Source: Cytidiella melzeri
Taxonomy: Eukaryota; Basidiomycota; Agaricomycetes; Polyporales; Irpicaceae
DNA length: 64,000 nucleotides
NCBI GenBank assembly: GCA_022592445.1
Contig: JABYQR010000127.1
Coordinates: forward strand, 1 to 64,000
Reading direction: 5' to 3'
Each line of letters opens with the position of its first letter. Within the stretch, counting starts at the first letter, position 1. Positions 43,450 through 53,902 of this stretch are shown one piece after another. The notes below the pieces were generated by a model. The model was given only the letters and a program-made list of their open reading frames with translations, was not told where the DNA came from and searched no databases. The translations under genes and the position numbers were made by a program.

Positions 43450-45475
43450 CAAATAAACATCCACAGAACGCGTCCTCTACTCGCCTTGCCACGTCTTCTC
43501 TAAACCGTGACCTCTGGCAAAAGCATTCACCAAGAGACATAGCACGCATACCACCCGGTAAGTATGCGCAACACCGTTTGGCAAGGCGCATGCAGGCTTA
43601 CTCTCACGAGGGCTTCAGACATAGTTCCGGGGTCACGCCGCTCAGGCCACTGATGCTCGTCCATCAGAGCACAGCATTGCTAATGCACTGCATCATACCA
43701 TCCCTCTCTCGGGATGTCTAGGAAGAGGCTGGTCATGGGCGCAAATGAAAGGATAGTTCCCGAGCAATGTTTATCAAATTATTGACTCCACCGTCTGTTG
43801 AGAAACCCTGGAAATTTTGACCTTGCATGCCGTACTGTGCTCAGGTCTTAGTCTATGGTACGTAACAAATTGTAACAAGCCTTCCTTTCAATCGATCTTA
43901 TCTGATAGGAGTCTGACCTAGCGGCGCGGTGCCACTCGCAGCTGGCTTTCTCGTACAACATGGTTCAAACGTCAGTATAGTTGCCAGTGCTACTGTAGGG
44001 AGCTACGAGGTCAATGAACACTCCCAGTCTATTGCTGCTTTACTGCGACTACCTTCAACGGTTATGGGTCCCTGGAGCTTCTGTGGTGAGCCGAGTGGAG
44101 GCGAACGGTCCGCATAAGCGTACATCCCACGAGGTCCATACGAGTCTGAGCTATCTCGTAAACCCCTGTTGCTGAAGACACGCCGTCGAGCTACGAAGCA
44201 GAGGTCTTCGGACATTGTTCTCCTCCAAATAAAAATCGTTGTTGGCTTGCCTACACAATATGGTACATCGTTGTGGCTCCCAATGCTACTGCAGAGGGCT
44301 ACGAGGTCGGCGAATACCTCCGCCGCAACTACCTGCGACCGCCGTGAGTCAGAGGGGTTCTGGCGGTGAGCCGAGACGAGGCGAACATTTCAACCACCGT
44401 GATGCACTGCTCTCTCTCACCACAGTATTCCCCTAGATGATTCCTTCTAGCGTGCGTCCCACGAAGTTTCCCACGAAGTCAAGCTACATTAGAAAATCCC
44501 CCGTTCAGCCACAGGGCGCCCAGCGGAGGTCTTCGGACCTGGTTCTCCTCCTATCAACGATCGTGACAGGTAGCAAGAAAAAAAATTGCCAAGGTGTAAT
44601 ATCGGCAAGCATGAGAGACTCTGCGATCAAGCTCGCTAGCAATATGCAGGAGCACCTGATATGAAAGCAGTGTGTCTTTTCGGGAACGGTGGCGCTTATG
44701 GACCGGCCATGTCGAGAATTGGGGTTTATACAGCGTCTCGGAAGAATGGTGGGCTTGCAACTTATGTAATTTGCTGTCTACGTCCTGATGCTAACCCAGG
44801 CACAGAGGACCCAACACATCCGGATACTTGCGTGGCGAGCGCAGGGTCTGCGATGGTGGCGTTCCGTTCAAGTCACATACGCGAGAAGTCTGAAAGGTAT
44901 AAAGAGCCTTCGTCTGACCAGCTAAGTTCCCCACCTCTAGCAGGACTTCTCACCGAGACATTCAGACGACAACAGTCCTCTCTACCACTCTCTGCATCCT
45001 CCTCTGTCACACAATGGCTGTCACTCCTACTCCCGGCGTCGCCACCACTCACACCGGCATTCCTACCGATGCTTACAAAGGCGGCCCTCAATGCTGCCAC
45101 TGCGGCTGGAGGGGTGACCACGCACCTACGTGCGTGTTCAACATCCAGCCCTCTCCTCCTGCTCCTCCGAAGGACGGCAAGGACGGGAAGGATACAAAGG
45201 ACGCCGGCTCAAAGTCGAAATAAGTAAGTTGCATTCGAGGCTCTTTTGTAGCCTGATTGCTCACATTGCTTTCGATTCAGATGGTTCGTCACCATGATGG
45301 CAATCGCCTTTGGCGACAACCTTCCACTAATTTGCTGGACGCGTCAGAAAGGGCACGGTTAGGAGGGGGTGTATGAGGTGATGACTCGGAAAGATATGGA
45401 ATGGATGGGCTTTGTTGTATACCAAAATTGACGGTTTCGAACATAATGTTTGCTGTGATTTCATGGGTCTCCAGC
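43450..45475. repeat. Segmental duplication block, copy A (partner 60625-62640)
   Basis: Sequence downstream of SDR2 matches sequence downstream of SDR3. From about 43640 (partner 60808) to about 45470 (partner 62635) the two are nearly identical by eye, while 43450-43640 is clearly more diverged. Inside is a local tandem similarity of about 300 bp, with gaggtcttcggac near 44200 and again near 44526. The block carries the small CCHC-type gene at its right part. The rest, 43206-45013, has no gene I can support. Confidence 0.85.
45014..45223 (+). CDS. Small CCHC-motif protein, copy 1
   Basis: This 69-residue frame (MAVTPTPGVATTHTG...) holds CCHCGWRGDHAPTC, a Cys2-His-Cys arrangement (C-x2-C-x5-H-x3-C), followed by a Pro-rich stretch and a Lys/Asp/Gly-rich tail (KDGKDGKDTKDAGSKSK). 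The Cys/His cluster suggests zinc binding. A TATA-like aaaggtataaag lies about 115 nt upstream, and GTAAGT directly after the stop suggests a 3'-untranslated intron. A 188-codon frame (44661-45227) overlaps it in another phase and is also open in the second copy. I prefer the CCHC frame for its motif and promoter spacing. Function unknown. Confidence 0.55.
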   Translation: MAVTPTPGVATTHTGIPTDAYKGGPQCCHCGWRGDHAPTCVFNIQPSPPAPPKDGKDGKDTKDAGSKSK

Positions 45476-47610
45476 TTGATGAAGTAGAAGAGCTTGAGAC
45501 GTCTAAGTATGTAAGTGTAGAACGGCGGTCTCCTTGTCGCTCTGCGGGAACTTCAGAACTTGCTTGATCAGACGAGAGATGTCCTAAAAAGGCAGTCGAG
45601 TGAGAGACACGTCCCAAATAGGCAGTTCGCGTCGCTCTTCAAACCGGTCGGAGCCGACGGGGTGACAAAAACACGTGGCTAGCCGCCGCTGGCAACTCGC
45701 CTCTGAGTTCAGCTCTCGTTGTACGGTAGTAACGGGCTGGTACTTGAAGGCGGTCATCTCAGCACCATGGTACGTTGAAAGTGTGCACTCTTCAATACTA
45801 CACCTGACCTCGCCGTTCATGTAGCTTTAGCAGCGCGGGTGTTGATGTCGGTGGTAGCTTGTTGAAGGAAATTGCCTGAAGTCTGGCTCTTGGAAGATAT
45901 CTTGGCTTAGCTGCTCAATTGTGTATCATACTCTCGGAGGCACGAGGACTAGGTGCGCGACAGCTACTCATCGATGCATGCTGCAGTTGTAGTGTGACCA
46001 GCTAGGGAATAGACATGCCTTTCTATGGCGGTTTCCAGACGCTGTGCTCGTGAGGGAAAGAGCTCTGCCATATACGGTCGAATCGTCCAGAACCTGTTCT
46101 ACTACATCATGTGCTCACGTCACGACACATGGAAGCGTTTTCGTATTATCGCGCATATAATTACAGGGTCGCACAGACAGGAATGGCTCTTGACCATCCC
46201 CCGACTCAACCCCTCACACTCTGCAGCTCGAGCATCGGTACTAATAGGTCGCCGTCCCTATCTACCCATGCGTCGTTATTGGGCAACAAGGCGAGGATAT
46301 GTGCAAATCTCACCTTCAGCTTCCAGCTGCTGTACGAGTGCGGAGGGCAGTACCAGCGACTTGCAGGTATGTATATATGCGCGGCATTTCTCCCTCAGCT
46401 AACCTGACACACTTTCTTAGCGGAATGTAGAGAGGTTTTGGTACACCAGAACTCGGAAAGCTAGGGTCGTGGAAGCTGGCGTTGGCGCCTGCGACGATTT
46501 CGTTTCTGGTGTGAGATTTATTCTGAGCAGCACGATGCCTCATATTCGCTGCTCTTTGACGGCGTTCTCACCCGCGTCGCGTGTACATCTTGGGTGCGTA
46601 TGTATATATCAGGGGTAGAATTGTTACTGAAGGTCTTCCTTGATATCAGCATATCGTTTGGCGTCCCGTGCTCGATTTAGTTGCAGCACTTTGCTACGAA
46701 CTATTCCAAACCTGTGCGTACTACACACTAATACTGTCTCATTGAGTCATCGATCGCTTCACTTACTCGCCACAAGGTCGCCCCTTTACAAAAGCATACA
46801 TGTGAATATGTAAGACCGACTTACCGTTAGATATCATGAGACCAACTTCTCGATGTTCAACGACAGGAAGCCTCTCGAAACGTGCAGAAATCGTATATTC
46901 ACTTCACGTAAGCCGACAGCTTGTTCTCTAAAATTTTCGCTCACTGCTTGTTTACAGTATCATCGATTATGCAGTCCTGTCGCTCAGTCGGCACTCTCCA
47001 CTTGTATTGTTACACCCACTCCAGCTCTCCGCGGAGATCATCATCATCATTAGAAAAGAACAAGTCATCTCAGATATCTCAGTATTCGGCGCTGGATAAC
47101 GTGAGCTGATATAAACGAACCGCATTGCGTGTGACGTGACGTGCTGAGCGTTCCTTGATCCTGCACCAATGCTGTTGTACACAGATATGCGAGCCGTACA
47201 GATGGATGATGATTCAAGGTAAGCCATCATGATAGTAAGTTACGGCGAATGATGCTTACTGAATCTTAGATGCGGTTTGGCTAGGAAGTCTCGCTGTGTC
47301 CTAGAGCCCTCGCTAGATCAAGCTACTGTGCTGCTCGAATTGCTCAGTGAGTTCACTCTTGATGAACGAAAGACGGCGGCGTGCGCGACCCGAACTCCCT
47401 GGGGTGTCTTTCTCATCGTTCAATCTCTGGTTCATCAGGCTAAGGTGTCACAGTGATCATACATGTCAGTCGGTTACTCTGTATAGTCGCGCGCATTTCA
47501 CACCTGGAGCGCCTGGACAGGCTTTCGGGATGGCAGCGATGATCGTTCTCAGGCTCAGGATGGTACTTCAAGAAATTCGGCACTATCTTGTCCGCCTCTC
47601 ACCCTTCGGT
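45476..47610. other. Region without a supported gene; part absent from the second duplication copy
   Basis: 45476-45830 still has weaker similarity to 62640-62830. From about 45830 to about 49860 there is no counterpart in the second copy, where matching sequence jumps from the 45.8-kb to the 49.87-kb equivalent. Frames at 46025-46407 and 46853-47109 show no domain. Confidence 0.5.
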
Positions 47611-49606
47611 ATGTCTTCTAGCCAGCTGAACAGTCCCGCATCCTTGTTCATCGACTTCCTCGTCGTCGGTGGAGGTGAGTGCTACTTATATTGAGCCATG
47701 TTATGTGTCACAAATCTCAGGAACACTTCCCTTACTCTAGGGATATCCGGCCTGTCTGCGGCTTACGCCCTCTGTCAAGCTGGCCACAAAGTCAGAGTTC
47801 TCGAGAAGGCACCCGAGCTTGGCATCCCATCCTCCGGTATACAGGTGCCTCCGAACATGAGCAAAATTCTAAAGAAGTGGGCAGGTGAAGAGGAGTTACA
47901 TAAGACTGCAGTGTTGAATGTCGCGACACCGTGTATCGACAGTACGTATGTGCTCTATCGCTGTGCAAGCGAGCAACACGCATTCATCTGTGCCACACGA
48001 GACGTTAATGCCAACCTATTCTTGGTTAGTGAACACAGGTGCAGTGATTGGTGTCACACCGTGGGAGCCGGCTGTGATGGCAGAGACAGGCGGTAATTTC
48101 TTGATGATGAAGGTACATATCGTCAAACCTCCCCCCGTCCCATATCATTTTCCGCCAAGAATATCGCATCTCAATCAACTTTATTTGTAGCACGAAGATA
48201 TCCATCGATTACTTCATCGCCTTGCTCTCTCGGCGGGAGCGCAAGTTGAGTTTGGCGTCACAGTGACTGAGGTTTGCCCTGGTGTATCAAACCCGTTTGT
48301 CACGCTTTCCACCGGAGAGGTAATATTTGCAGATGTTATTATCGGGGCGGACGGTCGGGATAGTTTTGTGCGGAAGGTCGTGGATGAAGAAGAAGACGAG
48401 CCTAGGCCTTGTGGGTTTACTGTGTATGGAGGTACGGTGGCCGCGGAACAGCTAAAAGGCGATACAGAGCTTGAGAACTTTGTACGGTCTAACGAGGTAG
48501 GGTTTCTCTCTGTGCTTGAATGTTACATGACTTTTGTAACTGACGTTATGGTCTCGTCAGTGGGCGTGTGGTGCCGCCTCGGGGATGTCAATGTGCAGTG
48601 CGTATTTGTTCTGTTATCGAAGATTGAGCTGACGATTGACACTGCCAGTGTTTCTAGTGGTATGACTCTTTTCTAAGAGCAGATGTAGCACACTGACCAT
48701 GATGGCTTTTCTTTGCAAACAGGCTGCAAATACTGAGTTGGCAATTCACATCATGGTGCCGGACGATCACGAAGATTCTTCGCTTGGCAACTGCGATTCA
48801 CCCGAATGCTGGTATAACACCGTACCGACATGTTCGGTGAAGGCTGAGGGACTGGCGCCGTAGTAAGCCATATATTTCCGCCTTTATCCCAGTAAGCAGT
48901 ACACTTACACTAGCACATATACAGTATACGACGGCTTGTGTCAAAACTGCCGACCATGACGCGCTCACAGTGGCTCTGCCGCACTCAGCCTGACGAATGG
49001 ATCGACGAATCAGGACGTATCGTGTTGATAGGAGAAGCTGCCAATCCGTTCGCAGTCAGTCGTTATGCATTGATTCACGGCTGCGATCTCTTCACTTACA
49101 TGCAATGAACCTTCTCTGTCAGCCAGGAACCGTATTCGCCAACGCCGCCGGCGTCGAAGACTCAGTCGTCCTCGGCTCCCTCTTTTCCCACCTCTCGTCT
49201 CCTCACCAAATTCCAGCCCTCCTGAGCGCATATCAAGAGATCCGCGAATCGCGCTGCAGACGCCTGGCGAGTACCGATATGTCGAGCGTATCACGGATGT
49301 TGCTACCGCCAGGTCTAGAGCGAGAGGCTAGGGACAGACTTTGGGCAGCGCCGAAGGAGGAGTGGAGCTCGGATTCGATGGCGAGGAAGGGGTTTGATGA
49401 GCTGGCAGAGATATTCGGGTATGAGGCTGAAGATGCTGCTGAGGTAACGAACCTCTCCTCAAGTCGTGAAGTCTGTGATGCTGATTGTTGTGGGTACTGC
49501 TTTGTAGGAGTGGTGGGTTGACTGGGGACGGTACGCGTCAAGCGCAAAGGCAGTTGAATTTGGGCTCGCAGTTGAGAAGATCTGTTTTGACGAGAAACTG
49601 GATTGA
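47611..49606 (+). CDS. FAD-dependent monooxygenase, salicylate-hydroxylase-like
   Basis: Ten exons: 47611-47674, 47741-47941, 48039-48112, 48191-48496, 48561-48597, 48649-48659, 48723-48862, 48925-49054, 49123-49443 and 49508-49606, giving 460 residues. The FAD dinucleotide motif is split by intron 1 (VVGGGISGL, Gly20-x-Gly22-x-x-Gly25). GADGRDSFVR is the DG motif, and GEAANPF stands where most relatives have GD(A/S)AHP. These enzymes hydroxylate phenolic or other aromatic substrates with NAD(P)H and oxygen. The Asp-to-Glu and His-to-Asn changes in the GD motif are found in some relatives but may affect flavin handling. The middle exons, including an 11-nt one, are the least certain part. Confidence 0.85.
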
Positions 49607-49677
49607 GCCAAGTACCAAGCAACGCAGCAGGCCCGTCTCGTGGAGATGTTGACTTCGACAATCACTCACGCATGTTG

Positions 49678-50563
49678 TTTGAATATTATTACAATACTAC
49701 TCAACCTTGGTGCTTCATCAATGTTTAGGGCGCACACTATTGACATGATTACTCTGCGTATTTGCGAGCTACAAGATACAGGAATGCGCCTGCACCTCCG
49801 CGCCCGCTGCTGTAGATGTCACGCTATGCGCGACTGTCACACGCCGATTCAGAGATGTCACAAGCAGAGTCTGCGTAAGACGTCTTCCTCCTCATCGCAT
49901 TGCAAGCCGCACTCCAACCTCAAGCATCTTACTGTGCCTGGCAACCCTGACCTGCTAGCAAACATGTTACACGCGAAAACCTTCCTGCTCTTGTCCGCAT
50001 TGCAGATTGGTACGTACTGAAACATACAGCAGAAATGCTATATTGCCCACACGCGGCATCAATGTTGCTCTGCTGGATGAAATACACGAAGCATATAGCA
50101 CGCTAAATGAGGCAGCCATCATTGATCAACCTTGCGAGGTGTACGTCTGATGCTTTACATGAGACAATAATAGCGACGGGGCGCACAACACAAGTCCTGC
50201 GCATGTTCTGGCACGAGGAACCGGTGCTAGTGCCTTGTATTGCGTCGTCTTCAAACCGGAAACCGCAGTCCTTCACCAAAGCTTTCATTGGAAAGCCAGG
50301 TACAGCCTAAGCGAAATGCTGGACGGGCCTTCAATCGTGTGCGAAACTGTAGGTTTTCTGTAAACCACAGCCACACTCAATTTCCGCCCTTCCGTGTCTC
50401 GCGACACTGCCTCTAGTGACGAGCTGCTGAGCAGGCCGCAAACATGCCCTAAGTATTGCTGTGTTTTGCTCTCAGACGTGTAGGATATGAGCTGATAAAC
50501 TTGCAAGCATAGCCGCTGCATACAATTCCACCCTCAAACCTAACCACCCTTCGACCATATAGT
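49678..50563. repeat. Upstream flank of DUF6535 gene 1, duplicated unit (partner from 53738)
   Basis: From tattacaatactact at about 49684 to gcagagtctgcg near 49877 this matches 53740-53917 plus 55651-55666, i.e. the region upstream of DUF6535 gene 2 with the LINE removed. Sequence from about 49880 to 50030 also matches 62855-63010. No separate gene is seen in 49607-50563. Confidence 0.75.
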
Positions 50564-53440
50564 ATGCCTTCTCTCCAAGAAACCAGTCAGCCCAGGCCAG
50601 ACGATAGTCCTGCTTCCAATGGAGGCAACAATCGTGTTTCCCAAGAGGACGTTACCTCCAATGCTTGGTCAGCTATGTCAACCATAATACACGAGGTGGA
50701 CGAGCGGAAGATCCAGGGTTACAAAGAGGATATCGATACGTTCTTGGTCTTCGTGCGTTTTCCTCTGACGTAGACATCTTACCACATCTAACAAGTTTGT
50801 ACAGGCAGGTCTGTTCTCCGCGGTATTGACCGCGTTCCTCATCGAGTCATATCAGGGTCTTCAGCAAGACCCGATGGAAGTCATGGTCGCCCTCATGCAG
50901 CAGGTCGCTATCCAAACCTACTCCTACTCTCTGAATGCCGGTTTCCTGAACTCTACAGCACCCCCCTTCTCTCAGCCTCGACTCGGCTTCCAGCCATCCG
51001 TGAACGCCGTTCGAGTCAACGTCCTTTGGTTCGCGAGCTTGACGCTCAGTTTGATGAGTGCATCTTTCGGCATCTTAGTCAAACAGTGGCTCCGCGAGTA
51101 TCTTGCAGGAGACTACACTTCCCCTCAGGCACGACTCCGTGTACGCCACTATCGCAATCCCGGCCTCGACAAGTGGAAGGTATTCGAGATCGCCGCTATA
51201 CTTCCCTTACTACTGCAGCTATCTCTTGCCTCGTTTTTTGTCGGGTTGTGTATCTTCACGGCCGACGTACACACCACCGTAGCCCACACGACCTTACCGC
51301 TCGTGGCCGGATGGGGATTCCTATTCATTGCTTCCGCCCTCGTCCCAGCCTTTTCGCCCCGCTGCCCATACAAGACAACTCTACTCAAATCCGTCACAAA
51401 GGCTATATGGAAGCTGCATTCGTCACTCGCGCAGAGGCTAAGGATAGCTTACGGTCGCTCGAATCTGGGACTGCGAGCATCGAGCACTAAGGGAGCTCTC
51501 TGTAGTCCTGGATCGCAGAATCAATCCCCAATCCCCGGCAAGTGGTCTTACAAAGACCCAGCCTACGACGAGGCAGTAGCTGCGAAGACCGACATTCACG
51601 ACCTTGATATCCTAATAACAGTGGACTCTATTCAATCAGACGATGATCTCCTACGGACGATGATGGCTACCCTCCAGCAAAGTCGAGCACCCGGCACCGA
51701 GTACGTCAGATTTGCTCTAGCGATCATTAGCCATCGACTGCAAGACGACATCACTATTCCTCCTTCCGGATTTCTCGACCTCCTGCGTCTACCCAAGCAG
51801 ACAGCCTTGACTATCATGCGCTCAATTGCTCGTATCTTTTCTCGTGAGGTCAAGGAGCAACCGTTCACAGGGGACACGAGATCCTTCGAGTGGCATGACT
51901 GGATGAAGGATTGCTTATGTCTTTTGTTCTCCAAGACGAACATACCCATACCTCGCGAAGCGAACGTTTCCATCGCGGGCCTTCTCGACGAGGAGTCTCG
52001 CTGCGCGATTTTCTTCAATATCCTCAAGACTCGCGCTCCAGACGTGGACGCATTTCCTCACATCCTCGAAAGACTACAAGGAGCGCTCCATCAGATGGAT
52101 GGCCACGCTGTGTTGCCCGTCTTGAATCACCTCGTGCAGCAGTACTTCTCCCCAGGGAGCGCTATAGCCTATTCGTCGTTCCTTAATACGCTGAAGAACC
52201 CGGAGAAAGTGCCGACAAAATACTTACAACTTTTATTTGATACGCTTGTCAGCGTGGTAAGGAACGACATACTGGACCTTGGCTGTTGGACGCCACTAAC
52301 TATGAAGTGCATCATGGAACTGTGGTGCATGGTTAGCCGCCGCGACGAAGTCCTCCATCTGTTCCAGGACGTGCTATCCAGGGACATGGATCCAAGTTCA
52401 GATCAAAGTTATTTCGAGGGCGTTATTATGTTCGCAATGGGAAGCAGCAAGGGCAATTCCTCGACCAGTCTTAAGGAAGCAGCGCAGAAGGCTTTCATCG
52501 AAGTGATACTAGCTGCGTCCCACACTCCTGGTGAGTTGTATGTGATACAAGAATGTCTGATGTTGGCTGAGACTTTTGAGATCTAGGGCAGAAAGACTTG
52601 AAATACATTCTCAAAAACTTCATGCGGACACTTGAAGGCTCGGATAGGCCACGAGAAACGCGGCTAGACCCTCTGGACTCCTGTCATTTGCTCCTCCGTT
52701 CACTGAGTGCAATGCAAGAGCACGGCATACCGATTGACAACCACGCGCCCCTCATACATCGCATATGGACGGCTGTTGACAAGGCGCTTCCATTCGTGGC
52801 GAGGAGGCACATTGAAGGCCATTCAGATATCGCCAAGGACAGTCTCAGGCTCATCGATTCTCTCGACGTCTCGCACCCTCCAGAGGGCCAGGACATGCGG
52901 GCTTACCTCTCTTGGGCGCGAGACTTCCCGGAGAGCACGAGTCTCTTCCCGGATACTCTAATCACAGGGCTGCAGCTGTTCCTCGCATATGATGAGGACA
53001 CCACATTTAGTCATCGCATTCGCCGACTTGCGATAGTTGGAGAGAGCGAGTTGTACTCCCCAGACACGTCTCAGCCTCCAGAGTTACAAGACACGCTGGC
53101 AGGCCTCAAGAGCACCAAGCACGCTTCGGAGGAAAGGAAGAAGCTTCGGGAGAATCGCCTCAAGAGCGCCAAACACGCTTCGGAGAGAAGGAAGAAGCTT
53201 CGGGAAAATCGCCTTTGCCAGCTTCAAGCTAAGCTTTTTAGTAAGGATGTGGAGGGCGACTTGGGGGGCGACTTGTCCTCCTCAGGTGGAAGTGTCATAT
53301 CGCAGCTTCCAGATGGCCAGGACACGCCAACGTCTCCAAGAAATTCCGTTCACGGACTTCAAGTTGGGGTAATTGAGGAGGACGGCTCGTCCTCTGCAAC
53401 AAGTGCTCGGAGTGCCACTCTTCCGCCCGGATTCCCTTAG
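50564..53440 (+). CDS. DUF6535 membrane protein, copy 1
   Basis: Exons 50564-50752, 50805-52530 and 52587-53440 encode 922 residues. The DUF6535 domain covers about residues 35-250, starting AWSAMSTIIHEVDERK. It has four membrane segments at about 64-80 (AGLFSAVLTAFLIESYQ), 134-158 (VNVLWFASLTLSLMSASFG), 190-214 (ILPLLLQLSLASFFVGL) and 227-247 (LVAGWGFLFIASALVP). WLREYLAGDYTSPQARLRVR lies between segments 2 and 3. The following ~650 residues are helical, soluble-looking and of unknown role. Near residues 813-845 a basic segment is repeated (ERKKLRENRL, then RRKKLRENRL). The family is expanded in Agaricomycetes and has no known function. Confidence 0.9.
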
Positions 53441-53902
53441 GTCATTACTTTATGACCATTACTATTCCCCCAACGTTTACATTATCGCTACTTACCCCTT
53501 GCAACCGCATGATGAACATGGACATTCACGACTTCCTTCGCCCGTCATATTGCTTCTTACTGTATCTGAGTCGTTTAAGCTACGTCACTCGTCGTACGCG
53601 TACCACAATGGTGTCTCCACTTTGTATTCTCGATTTCTTTCGTTATCGTCACGGTATTATTTCTTCAAGAAATCTGTAGTAGTGTAGCTTTATTAGGATT
53701 ATCGCCAGATCCGTCGACTGACGCAAAGTGCTTCAATATTGAGTATTACAATACTATTCGACTTTGTTTCATTGATGTTTAGGGCGCACAGTATTGACAT
53801 GGATACTCTGTGTATTCGCAAGCTAAAAGATACAGGACTGCACCTCTACCTTCATGCGGTTGCTGTACAGTATACGTAGATGTCACGGTATGCGCGACTG
53901 TC
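53441..53902. other. Spacer between DUF6535 genes
   Basis: 53441-53737 is the 3' region of gene 1; its beginning resembles 63105-63280, the third remnant. 53738-53902 begins the second duplication unit (see 49678). Confidence 0.6.

Noticed and set aside
40001..49606. SDR and monooxygenase genes as a secondary-metabolite cluster
   Set aside because: No polyketide synthase, peptide synthetase, terpene cyclase, transporter or pathway regulator is present, and the intervening genes are duplications of unknown proteins.
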